Positions 19,875-28,782 of a stretch of 64,000 nt of DNA are shown one piece after another; within the stretch, counting starts at the first letter, position 1; every line of letters starts with the position of its first letter. The DNA lies in contig MLAK01000575.1 in NCBI GenBank assembly GCA_001839685.1, forward strand, positions 24,869-88,868, read 5' to 3'. The position numbers and the translations under genes were made by a program. The notes beneath the pieces are model-generated. The model had not been told where the DNA came from, did not search any database, and saw only the letters and a program-made list of their open reading frames with translations. This stretch comes from Tritrichomonas foetus (Eukaryota > Parabasalia > Tritrichomonadida > Tritrichomonadidae).

Positions 19875-21311
19875 ATGGAAAAAAATGATGTGAAATGCGA
19901 ACAATTAATGAACATTTTTCGAGAAGATATGTCTGTTCTTTTAATGCTACAAAATTATTTACTAAACTTCATTGATAATTCCAAAATTCTCCAATTTTAT
20001 GAAATGGTCATTGAAACGAAAATCCATCAAAATAATAACATGTTCTCAGAATTTTTGAGTTTACTTTCATTTATTTGTGCTGTCAGACCGAAAGAATCAC
20101 AAAGTTACATTCAACTTTTAATTCATTTTATTCCATTAATTAAAGAAAACTTTTCTCAAAAAGAAATTTATCAGCTATTTTCACCATGCAAACAATTTAT
20201 TATTCTTTTGTATGAGCATGGATGTATAAATCTTAATGATATACTCGGTAGTCGTGAATTTCAAGATCACGATTCTTTTATTTTCTTTCCAGAAATTCAA
20301 GAAAATGATGAAAAATATTTTTTGGAATTAAAAAAATATGTTTGGTTCAATCAACTACATATTTATTATACCAATAAAATGACAATAAGCGAATTTAAAG
20401 AAAAAAGACTTCTTGGATTATCAGAATTCGAAATTGTTAAAATAATTAGCGAAGATAAAATTGACGATTTTATTGATTTCGTTTCATCTAAAAATCTTGA
20501 TGTTTTTTCAAAACCAGCAACTTCAGTTTTTGAATATGATCCTTTGATAAAAGGAATGAAACCTGATTTAATCGAATATGCAGCTTATTTTGGCTCGATT
20601 CATATTTTTAAATATTTGTTGATGCAATATGAAGTTGCCGAAAGACTGCTTGACAAAAACATTTTTTATTTTGCTGTTTCGGGAGGATCAACAGAAATAA
20701 TTCATCTAATCGAGTCAAAAGAAAAGATAAATTATAGCTTATATGTTAAATATGCTATAAAAACTTTTCAAATCGATCTTGTTAATTATTTGTTTAATCA
20801 AAATCCAGAAAATTTACGAAGAGATATTTATTATTGCATAGAATTCTTTAATTTGGAAGCTCTTCTCTTATTTTTAGCTGTACTCAATGAAATGCATTTT
20901 ACAATATCATATATAGAAATGGCTGCGATGTGTGGATATGTTGATTTATTATCATTTTTTATCAAAATTAGTGATTTTGATATAAATTCAGAAATAAATG
21001 ATGGTGTTAGTAAAAATAATATTTATAGAACACTTTTACATATTGCTGTTAATAGTGAAAAATATAATGTTGTTGCTTTTTTATTAACTTTGGAGGGAAT
21101 TGATATTAATATTAAAAATTATATTTATTTTTTGATTTGTATGATGTTTATTTCCGGATTATATTATGTTTTTACTATTAATTATGAAACTCCACTTGAT
21201 ATCGCAATGCAACTTAAAAATACCAAAATTATAGAGATTTTACAGAAGAAAGAAGAGAGTATTCACAAAAAATCTACAAAGAATTCTAATGGTAATTTCC
21301 TCATGGAATAG
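19875..21311 (+). CDS. DUF3447/ankyrin protein 1
   Basis: A 478-residue protein of the DUF3447-ankyrin family that is greatly expanded in trichomonads. The N-terminal helical region is followed by the DUF3447 hallmark LIEYAAYFGSIHIFKYLL at about 235-252 and FAVSGGSTEIIHLIE at about 265-279. Degenerate ankyrin repeats run to the end (LLHIAVNSEKYNVVAFLL, TPLDIAMQLKN). Between the last two repeats, where about seven residues are expected, there are about 26, very hydrophobic (IYFLICMMFISGLYYV), from a T-rich insert that happens to keep frame. These proteins are presumed scaffold or interaction proteins; the partner is unknown. The same position is disrupted in the two sister genes nearby. Confidence 0.8.
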   Translation: MEKNDVKCEQLMNIFREDMSVLLMLQNYLLNFIDNSKILQFYEMVIETKIHQNNNMFSEFLSLLSFICAVRPKESQSYIQLLIHFIPLIKENFSQKEIYQLFSPCKQFIILLYEHGCINLNDILGSREFQDHDSFIFFPEIQENDEKYFLELKKYVWFNQLHIYYTNKMTISEFKEKRLLGLSEFEIVKIISEDKIDDFIDFVSSKNLDVFSKPATSVFEYDPLIKGMKPDLIEYAAYFGSIHIFKYLLMQYEVAERLLDKNIFYFAVSGGSTEIIHLIESKEKINYSLYVKYAIKTFQIDLVNYLFNQNPENLRRDIYYCIEFFNLEALLLFLAVLNEMHFTISYIEMAAMCGYVDLLSFFIKISDFDINSEINDGVSKNNIYRTLLHIAVNSEKYNVVAFLLTLEGIDINIKNYIYFLICMMFISGLYYVFTINYETPLDIAMQLKNTKIIEILQKKEESIHKKSTKNSNGNFLME

Positions 21312-21443
21312 TATATAATCATCCGAATATTAGTTCTTCTTCACTCTAACATTCTCAAAATGAAAAATAGATTTTTGTCTACATAATTAGCCGACCAATT
21401 ATTAACTGTATTTACTACGGCCAGCCAATTAAAGAGTGAAATC

Positions 21444-22469
21444 ATGTACGATAAAAAGTGCCATTTTTATTTCATGGAAGAACTTATTATTTTTAAAAAA
21501 TCTCGTAAGAAACTCGAGAAATTATCAAACTTACTGAATACTGAAGATTTAGATTCTATTATTAATATTTTAAATAGTGATAACTTCTGCAAAAATGATC
21601 AATATCTAAACGAATTCCTAACCATGCTTTCACATTTCTCCAATTATCGCCCAAAATCATTTGAATTGACAAAAAGTATAATATCATGGTTACAACTCAA
21701 TAATGAAATTCATGAGGAAGTTTTATCAGAACACATCAGACGATTTCAGCTAAATAATGAAAATGATGAGGATTATCAAAACCAAGACATAAAAACAGAT
21801 AATATTGGAAATACTCATTTTGTTCCAATTCATAAAATTATTGAAGATGACGATATTGAGAGTTTTCAGAATTATGTTTCCACATCAAATGCTGATCTTA
21901 ATTCGATTGTGAAAATTGATTCTTATGATAATAAATATATTAAAGAAAATGAAAGCTTCATTGAGTATGCAGCACTTTTTGGTTCAATTAATATATTCAA
22001 ATATTTGTGGATGAATAACGCAGAAATTATAGAGAGTGACCTCCCTGAATATGCAGTTGCAGGTGGATGTTCTGATATTATTCATTTGGTTGAAGAAAAA
22101 CTGCCATTTTCTTCTCCAATGTGCCTAGAAGCAGCAGTTTATTGTTTCAGAAATGATTTGATACCATATTTGTTTGAAATTTCTGGATCTACTTTCAATT
22201 ATAATGCACTTAGTCAAAGTATTGCTTCATATAATTATTCGGCATTTTTCTATATGATTGAAAACCAACAACATGTTATATATTTAACATCAGATACCTA
22301 TGCTGAAACAATATTTCATGATATTATTTCTGAAAATGATGTTGTTAAAATTTTGGCTCATTTTCCAGACGTAGATATAAATTGCAGAAGTAAAATCGGA
22401 ATTTTTTATCATTATTTTATTATACTCCGCTTCATAATGCAGTCTCAATTAATGATCTTGATGTCTTAG
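21444..22469 (+). CDS. DUF3447/ankyrin protein 2, 5' portion
   Basis: A 341-residue frame, tandem paralogue of the gene that ends at 21311. DUF3447 is visible as IEYAALFGSINIFKYLW and YAVAGGCSDIIHLVEE. The frame is lost in the loop after VDINCRSK, where a T-rich stretch (about 22390-22425) is followed by an ankyrin repeat in another frame (YTPLHNAV). The remaining repeats continue, with further breaks, to 23053. The start is the ATG at 21444; an alternative in-frame ATG is at 21474. As annotated, it would lack most of its ankyrin repeats. Confidence 0.7.
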   Translation: MYDKKCHFYFMEELIIFKKSRKKLEKLSNLLNTEDLDSIINILNSDNFCKNDQYLNEFLTMLSHFSNYRPKSFELTKSIISWLQLNNEIHEEVLSEHIRRFQLNNENDEDYQNQDIKTDNIGNTHFVPIHKIIEDDDIESFQNYVSTSNADLNSIVKIDSYDNKYIKENESFIEYAALFGSINIFKYLWMNNAEIIESDLPEYAVAGGCSDIIHLVEEKLPFSSPMCLEAAVYCFRNDLIPYLFEISGSTFNYNALSQSIASYNYSAFFYMIENQQHVIYLTSDTYAETIFHDIISENDVVKILAHFPDVDINCRSKIGIFYHYFIILRFIMQSQLMILMS

Positions 22470-23053
22470 ATTTTCTATTATCACTTCCAAACATTGATGT
22501 GAATCCACAATCCAATTGTGGAGATACTCCTTTGCATTTGTCAGCTTTTTTTGGTTTCACTGAGGTTGCTAAAAGGCTTCTTGAACATCCAAATATTAAT
22601 GTTAATCCCGTTGGATCAGTCTTTTTCATGTTTTTATTCTGTTTTAAATATTTTTATTCTGTTCTATCAAGATATTTATTGTACACCACTTCATTATGCA
22701 TGTGCGAAAAATTTCATTAATATTGTAGATGTATTGCTAAGCAATACAAACGTGGATGTAAATGCACAAAAAGAAATTAATTAATTGTTTATGGTGCTTA
22801 TTTTCATCTTTATTGGTGTTTGATGCCATAAATTTATGATACACCTCTTCATATCTCAACTAGATTCGGAAATCTTGAGATTATATGGAGTTTACTATCG
22901 CATCCAAATATCAATATATATTTAACAAATAATAAAGAAATTTTTATGAATAATAATCAGACACCAATTCAAGTAGCTCATGATAGGAAGAAAGCGGAAA
23001 TAATAGAGATATTCAATGAGGTGAATGAATACAATGAGGAGTTTAGTGAATAA
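22470..23053 (+). pseudogene. Broken ankyrin-repeat tail of DUF3447 protein 2
   Basis: Successive ankyrin repeats are readable in changing frames: one with FLLSLPNIDVNPQSNCGDTP, one with TPLHYACAKNFINIVDVLL, one with TPLHISTRFGNLEIIWSLL and a final QTPIQVAHDRKKAEIIEIF ending at a TAA at 23051-23053. Each frame change falls in the loop after a D-(I/V)-N motif, where T-rich inserts of variable length occur. Repeat cores are well preserved. Confidence 0.7.
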
Positions 23054-23160
23054 ATAAAACGTTTTTAGATATATTTGCATTAATTGTTATGAACATGTGA
23101 ATAGTTAACACCAAGAAGATATAAACAAGAAAATTAATAATAATAGCAATAGTCATAATA

Positions 23161-23300
23161 AAAATCATGAGATCGTGAATATTTCAATATACAATAAAAA
23201 TAGTTTAGGAAAAATATCAAATTCAAAGAAAAATGACTAATTTTAGGTACATGATGATTTGTGGTAAATTCAGTAGTTGGTGGACATTTATTATGTGTTA
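23161..23300 (+). repeat. 3'-flank repeat of DUF3447 gene 2
   Basis: This matches 30425-30575 in reverse orientation (about 85% by eye). Shared blocks include GAGATCGTGAATATTTCAAT, ACTTAAGA-free TTAGGTACATGAT, TTTGTGGT and AGTTGGTGG. Relative to each neighbouring DUF3447 gene both copies lie downstream in the same orientation, so they are probably the duplicated 3' flank of a common ancestor gene. Confidence 0.7.
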
Positions 23301-23557
23301 GTGTTGACATTTGTGTTAAAGTGATGTTGTTACAAATGGCGTTGAAATTACAATTGTCATTGATGATGATTCATATACATTATAATTTATCCAATATATG
23401 TTGATTTGGTTTGAATGAACAAAAATGAGAATAAAAACATTTGGAAGATGATTTTTTTCCTTTTTTTCAATTTGTTATATCCATTTTCTATGCACTTGGA
23501 ATTATTTTTCTATTTACAATAGTTTTGTAAATTTTTTTCAAGGGAAAGTTGAATACA

Positions 23558-26500
23558 TTAAAATTTTAGTTTGATTCGATATTTAGATTTCAAGTGGTTT
23601 GTTAAAAATGAATTCGTAAGACTCTTTGTGGTTTGGTGATAATAATCCTCTTGAAAAATCAGAATTATCATATTTAATCTTATTGACAATTGATATGAAT
23701 TTTTATGAGAAATAAATCGGTATCTAAACAACATTGTGTAAGGATATGAAAAAATAATTGTTTCTAATCCATTCTTCAATTTATCAGCAAAATTAGGAGA
23801 ATGAAAATTATATAAAAAATTGTGAATGGCATTATTTTGTTTTATCATCTCCAATACAGCATCATAATATTTTCGGATTTTACTTTCCTTTTTTGATTTC
23901 GTATAAAAAAGATAGAGTTTCAGGTTCACCCATAATAAAAAACTATTAACAGTTTTTAAAATATATTTCAATTTCCTTTCAATGAAAATGTCTTGCTGAA
24001 TAAGTTCTTTTTTGTGATGTAACACATATTTATACAACTTCATTGCTGTTTTGATTTCACCTTTCTCTTCTTTGAGTTTTCCAAGATTAATAAATGCAAA
24101 GATATTTTGATTTTGAGTTGCTTGCATGAAATAAAATTCTGCCTTATTGATATCTTTGTAAAAGTAATACCAAATTAATCCCATATAATTTAATGCAGAA
24201 GAATTAAAACTAGAAATTTCACAGAAATATTTTAATGCTAGATCAATTTTTGAGAATTCAAATAAATAAATCATTGCTAAAAGAGTAGATGATCTAATTT
24301 TGTATGTTTTAATAAACTCTGGATTTATTTTTACCGGCGCCAATTTCCTTTTCTTCGAAAAATTTACAGGATAGAAGTCTCCGAAAAAATCATCATCAAA
24401 AGAAACATCTTGATCTAAAGAAAGATTTGAAATTTGCTCCAAATAGTTGATAGCTTTGTTCGTTTTCTTGCGAACTTTTTTACCTTCTAAATAAAAAACA
24501 CTGAGTTGATACTTAGAAATAATACAGCCATATCTTGATCCTGATTTAAGATAGTTAAGACATTTGTGAATATTGTATTTTCCAGAAGATTTCGTTTGAT
24601 ATATTCGAGCAATATCAGAATATGCATTGTAATATCCAATATTTATGGCTTTCTGATAACATTCAACTGCTTTATCAATATCTTTTTTTATGACATATCC
24701 ATTTTCATACAAATTACCCAAATAAATCAATGTTTTTGCATAATTAAACTTATTTGTTCTTTCATTCTGCTCGAATAGAGAAATCAATTTCTTGCATAAT
24801 TTAAATTGCTTTTTATAATCATTGATATCGATGTAGAGTTCAAGAAGCGAAAACATACAATAATCATGATTGTGTTTGCAACCTAATTTAAAATAATATT
24901 TAGCTTTTAGATAATCTTTAACAACACCTTTTCCATATAAATACATTTCACCAAGATGAAATAAAGAACCATCAATTTGTTTAGATGATTCAAAATAATA
25001 TAAAGCTTTTTCATAGTCAATTGGACATAATTCCCCATGTAAACAAAAATACCCTAAAACAGAAAAAACTTCTGGTAATTTTAACTCAGCACCTAAAATT
25101 AAATAATACAATGCTCGACTAAAATTAGGAGGGACTCCAGTACCAGTATAATATAAGTAAAAAAGGGATATCAAAGCTTTTGCTTTATAATGATTGCTTG
25201 TTTTCTCAGAATTTCTTATTAAAATATCATGGCTTGGATTATTGATGAAAAGCGTTAAATATTGAATACATTTTTGAATATTTTTTGCGACTCCGATTCC
25301 AAAAAGAAAATATTGACTAATCATGAATTGTCCTGACGGATTATTTCGTTGTGCTGCCATTTTATGATAATAAAAAGCCTTTTGATAATTTATTACTCCT
25401 AAATTTTCATACTTTTTCTCGGAAAAAATATTCCCGACGAAACACATTGCATTTATATTTTTAGGAATCAAATTTGCGGCTTTTTCATAATAAATTACAG
25501 CTTTTGGTATATCATTAGCATATTCATGTAAATTACCAAGAAAAAATGCAGCATTGGGATTTACATTTGATGCTAATTCAAAATAGGAAATACTCTGAAT
25601 TTTTTTATTAAAATCAATTGTGTTATCATCTTGACGAAAAAATATCATCCCTAAAATGTATTGAGCACTGGGAATATTATGATTAGCAGCTATAGAAAGA
25701 AATTTGATGCTTAACTCAATATTTTGATTCACTCCATAACCAATGAAATAATGAATTCCAATAAGATAATATTCCATTGCGGTTCTTATGAGAGCAAGTT
25801 GTTGATTAAGTTGGAGTGCAACAGAATTATTTAGATTAACACATTTAGTGTTTAAAAAAATATCTTCAATCTCGAATTGAGCATAAAAAAAGTTTCCAAG
25901 TAATGCTTTCTCAAAGAAATAAATTGATTGATCAATATTTTTTGCTGTATTTTGCTCAAGTAAATAAATAATATCGAATAGTAATGGGAAAGGTTCAAAA
26001 TAATTCAATAATCTTTTTGGGTCTTTGAAAATAATTCCCATTAAAAATAGGGCATCTGGATTCCGATGAATGCTTATCATCTCGTTTAAAAAGTTTAAGG
26101 CCTCGTCAACTTTATGCGCTTTCATACAGTTCGAAAAATTTGTCCAAATATATGGATTTAATACACTTTGACTACCACTTCTTTCATACCAAAATTCATT
26201 AGATACATTCTGACTATTTTCATACAGTGTTTGATTAAAATTATTTTCTTCTTCTTGGCAACTAATTCCTTCTTCTTTACAACTAATTCCTTCTTCTTTA
26301 CAACTAATTCCTTCTTCTTTGCAACTAATTCCTTCTTCTTTGCAACTAATTCCTTCTTCTTTGCAACTAATTTCTTCTTCTTTGCAACTAATTTCTTCTT
26401 CTTTACAACTAATTTCTTCTTCTTTGTAACTAATTTCTTCTTCTTTGTAACTAATTTCTTCTTCTTTGTAACTAATTTCTTCTTCTTTGCAACTAATTTC

Positions 26501-26773
26501 TTCTTCTTTACAACTAATTTCTTCTTCTTTGCAACTAATTCCTTCTTCTTTGCAACTAATTTCTTCTTCTGGTTGTTTAATTTTTTTAAATTCTTTAATA
26601 TCATTAAGTGAGTCATTACAATTATGTATAAAATCACTTTTTTCAAACATATTTAAATAAAATAATGTATTTCTTGATGAATTTACGGTAATTTTTTGAG
26701 GCAATGGAAATTCTTTTACATTCATGTTTAAAAAAATTGTGATTTCTTGAGATATGGTTTCTGGGAAAAACAT
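23558..26773 (-). CDS. Sel1-repeat protein, likely C-terminal part of a kinase-Sel1 gene
   Basis: A 1071-residue frame. Residues about 67-175 are a 7-residue tandem repeat (EEEISCK-type). From about residue 200 onward come many Sel1-like/TPR-like helical repeats of the form A-x-x-x-LG-x-x-Y-x-x-G with spaced KA-x-x-Y-Y blocks (for example GNLHEYANDIPKAVIYYEKA and LGEMYLYGKGVVKDYLKAKY). Sel1 arrays act as protein-interaction solenoids. The ATG at 26773 lies directly after an A10 run in which the upstream kinase frame (26643-28094) can be joined by a single-base slip. Trichomonad kinases often carry C-terminal Sel1 arrays, as the second kinase in this window does. I therefore think both frames are one gene. 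Confidence 0.75.
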   Translation of the reverse strand: MFFPETISQEITIFLNMNVKEFPLPQKITVNSSRNTLFYLNMFEKSDFIHNCNDSLNDIKEFKKIKQPEEEISCKEEGISCKEEEISCKEEEISCKEEEISYKEEEISYKEEEISYKEEEISCKEEEISCKEEEISCKEEGISCKEEGISCKEEGISCKEEGISCKEEGISCQEEENNFNQTLYENSQNVSNEFWYERSGSQSVLNPYIWTNFSNCMKAHKVDEALNFLNEMISIHRNPDALFLMGIIFKDPKRLLNYFEPFPLLFDIIYLLEQNTAKNIDQSIYFFEKALLGNFFYAQFEIEDIFLNTKCVNLNNSVALQLNQQLALIRTAMEYYLIGIHYFIGYGVNQNIELSIKFLSIAANHNIPSAQYILGMIFFRQDDNTIDFNKKIQSISYFELASNVNPNAAFFLGNLHEYANDIPKAVIYYEKAANLIPKNINAMCFVGNIFSEKKYENLGVINYQKAFYYHKMAAQRNNPSGQFMISQYFLFGIGVAKNIQKCIQYLTLFINNPSHDILIRNSEKTSNHYKAKALISLFYLYYTGTGVPPNFSRALYYLILGAELKLPEVFSVLGYFCLHGELCPIDYEKALYYFESSKQIDGSLFHLGEMYLYGKGVVKDYLKAKYYFKLGCKHNHDYCMFSLLELYIDINDYKKQFKLCKKLISLFEQNERTNKFNYAKTLIYLGNLYENGYVIKKDIDKAVECYQKAINIGYYNAYSDIARIYQTKSSGKYNIHKCLNYLKSGSRYGCIISKYQLSVFYLEGKKVRKKTNKAINYLEQISNLSLDQDVSFDDDFFGDFYPVNFSKKRKLAPVKINPEFIKTYKIRSSTLLAMIYLFEFSKIDLALKYFCEISSFNSSALNYMGLIWYYFYKDINKAEFYFMQATQNQNIFAFINLGKLKEEKGEIKTAMKLYKYVLHHKKELIQQDIFIERKLKYILKTVNSFLLWVNLKLYLFYTKSKKESKIRKYYDAVLEMIKQNNAIHNFLYNFHSPNFADKLKNGLETIIFSYPYTMLFRYRFISHKNSYQLSIRLNMIILIFQEDYYHQTTKSLTNSFLTNHLKSKYRIKLKF
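26252..26572 (-). repeat. 21-bp coding tandem repeat (EEEISCK heptapeptide)
   Basis: About fifteen near-identical 21-bp units encoding a seven-residue Glu-rich repeat with Cys. Single-base variants change E to G and C to Y. The array separates the kinase part from the Sel1 solenoid. Long frames open on the opposite strand here are mirror artefacts of the repeat. Confidence 0.92.
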
Positions 26774-28094
26774 TTTTTTTTTCTATAACGAAAGTCAATA
26801 AAGTATAAGAATCAATCCTCTCATCTACAAAATACGAAGTACACCATTCATAAATTATATTAATTGGATTAAAATGATTTGGAATTCCAGGTAAAATTTG
26901 CTTATGTAGTTTCCCAACAGTATCATAGTTATTAAAAGTTGAAACAGGATTGTGATTTGTACAAAGAAAATACAAAATCATGCCAAATGAAAAGATATCT
27001 GATGCAAAGGAAATTTTTTGATCATGAAAAATTATTTCAGGAGATGAAAAATGAAGAGATCCAACATCAACAGTATTTTTTTCGTCTGTTTCTTTAACAG
27101 TATCAAAATCGCAAAGAAAAGGTACGCGATTATGATCAAATAAAATATTTTGAGGTTTAACATCTCGATGAATTTTCCCTTTTGAGTGAATAAAATTCAA
27201 AGCAAAAAGTATTCTTAAAAATAAAATTGATTTTTTGGTATCATTCATTTTTTTGATTTGTGAATCTAATGTGTCACCACTCATAAATTCATAAACTATT
27301 GCAAAATAACTTAATTTAATATAAACAAATCCGAAAGTTTGAATTAAACAAGGATGTTTTAATTCATTGCAATTGCAAATTTCACGTTTAATTATTTTTT
27401 CATTGATTGTAGAGAATTCTTTATAAGCCAAAATAGAAAGCGTTTGAAAATGAAAGACTAAATAAACCATCGACGCCGATCCACTTCCAAGCAATCTCAA
27501 TATTAAAAAGTCTCGTTTCGAAAATTCTTGGAATGTTGGGAAATGGGTTTGAATATTGAAAAATGAAGAATCATGGAAAAATGAACTCGGAAAATAAAAT
27601 CGTCGAATCAAATACGAAATTATTGGACATTTGATTTCATTTATTAATTTCCCTAATTTTAAAAATTCCAAATAAAAATATTGGTAAAATGATAAATATT
27701 CTTTTTCTATCTCTTCTTCTTCTTTAGTTGGTTGAAATTTTTGGTCTTTAGAGCTGTTAATAAAACTAACGTCAATTAATTGAACACCCAAATCAAAATT
27801 CAAAAAATAAAATATTTCTTTAATAAAAGAACAGTTTTCTTCTTCCCTCACTAAAAAACAAAATTTTTCGATACAAAAGATTAAAACGTGATCTGATGAT
27901 TTCCTCTCATATTGGTATGAAAATACAATTAACTTAAATTGTGACAGAAATTGAATAAGTTCATCTCTTAAATTATTTGTAATTTCTGAAATTTCAAAAT
28001 ATTCAAAATCTGAAAATGACTTCTGTAGTGTTACTACTGTTTCCCCTAACTTTCCTGTAATAGTGTCTGTTATTGAAACAAACAATTTAAGCAC
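26643..28094 (-). CDS. Protein kinase domain (kinase part of a split kinase-Sel1 gene)
   Basis: A 483-codon frame with no ATG at its 5' end; it opens at a GTG. Counting from that codon, residues 1-190 are a helical region typical of trichomonad TKL-like kinases. The kinase domain spans about 197-450: glycine loop GSGSASMV at 203-210, lysine in AYKEF at 225, HRDVKPQN at 309-316, DFD instead of DFG at 329-331, and SPE at 351-353. The frame then runs out of phase with the Sel1 frame at an A10 tract. About 110 bases upstream, an ATG at 28207 opens a 34-codon frame (MSAIAKILIFFGQ) that ends just before the kinase frame. A second slip there would supply the true start. Confidence 0.72.
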   Translation of the reverse strand: MLKLFVSITDTITGKLGETVVTLQKSFSDFEYFEISEITNNLRDELIQFLSQFKLIVFSYQYERKSSDHVLIFCIEKFCFLVREEENCSFIKEIFYFLNFDLGVQLIDVSFINSSKDQKFQPTKEEEEIEKEYLSFYQYFYLEFLKLGKLINEIKCPIISYLIRRFYFPSSFFHDSSFFNIQTHFPTFQEFSKRDFLILRLLGSGSASMVYLVFHFQTLSILAYKEFSTINEKIIKREICNCNELKHPCLIQTFGFVYIKLSYFAIVYEFMSGDTLDSQIKKMNDTKKSILFLRILFALNFIHSKGKIHRDVKPQNILFDHNRVPFLCDFDTVKETDEKNTVDVGSLHFSSPEIIFHDQKISFASDIFSFGMILYFLCTNHNPVSTFNNYDTVGKLHKQILPGIPNHFNPINIIYEWCTSYFVDERIDSYTLLTFVIEKKNVFPRNHISRNHNFFKHECKRISIASKNYRKFIKKYIILFKYV

Positions 28095-28207
28095 TTGGGT
28101 ATTTAATTGATTGATTCTTGAAAATTTATTTGAGAAAATTTTTCAATGTTTATTTGTTCTTTAGTTATCTGACCAAAAAATATCAGAATTTTGGCAATTG
28201 CTGACAT

Positions 28208-28770
28208 TCAATTTTTTCTAACCGAACATCATCGGAAAAGAAATCGTATCTTTTTATCGTCATTGGAAAAAGATTAGTAGCATTTGAAAGTTCTTAGTGC
28301 TATTATCCTTCATGTAGTCATGTGTATTACCATAGAATTTTCGTCAATTAACGAAATATTTATATTCATCACATTTAATATTTGAGAAAATATCTAATAT
28401 TTTGTGTTTTCCATATTTATAGTTTATTTCAAGATGTATTATTCTATAAAATATGATTTTAATCAATTATGCATCAAGATAAAAGTCTTTCAAATAATTT
28501 GACATTTTTTTCCAGAAGTGTCTCTTAAATTATATCATCAAGGAAATTTTTCTCGATATAAGGAATGAAATCTTGACGTTTTTGATGAATAAAATGGAAG
28601 GATCGTTGTTGTCTTTTTGAGATAACATCATTTTTTCTATTCATTAATTGAAAAGAAAATCAGAAATTATTTGTTCATCAGAATTTTTGTAAACTCCCCA
28701 CTGAAATTATTCATTGAAATTTTATGAATTGTGAATAGTATTTCAGAGTGGATAAATTAACATAATACCT
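28208..28770. other. Divergent intergenic region
   Basis: AT-rich, no gene seen. It separates the kinase and seven-TM genes. Confidence 0.45.
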
Positions 28771-28775
28771 TCACT
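28771..28775 (+). promoter_or_regulatory. Inr (TCACT) of the seven-TM gene
   Basis: TCACT fits TCAYW and ends 7 nt before the ATG at 28783, which supports that start. Confidence 0.45.
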
Positions 28776-28782
28776 TTCTTGA

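Noticed and set aside
21108..22900. Spliceosomal introns in the ankyrin loops
   Set aside because: Neither a GTATGT-like donor nor an ACTAACACACAG-like acceptor was found, and trial GT-AG removals did not restore the frame.
26168..26646. Open frames on both strands across the 21-bp repeat (Phe-rich and Lys-rich)
   Set aside because: They are other-frame readings of a tandem repeat whose biological frame is the Glu-rich one in the Sel1 gene.
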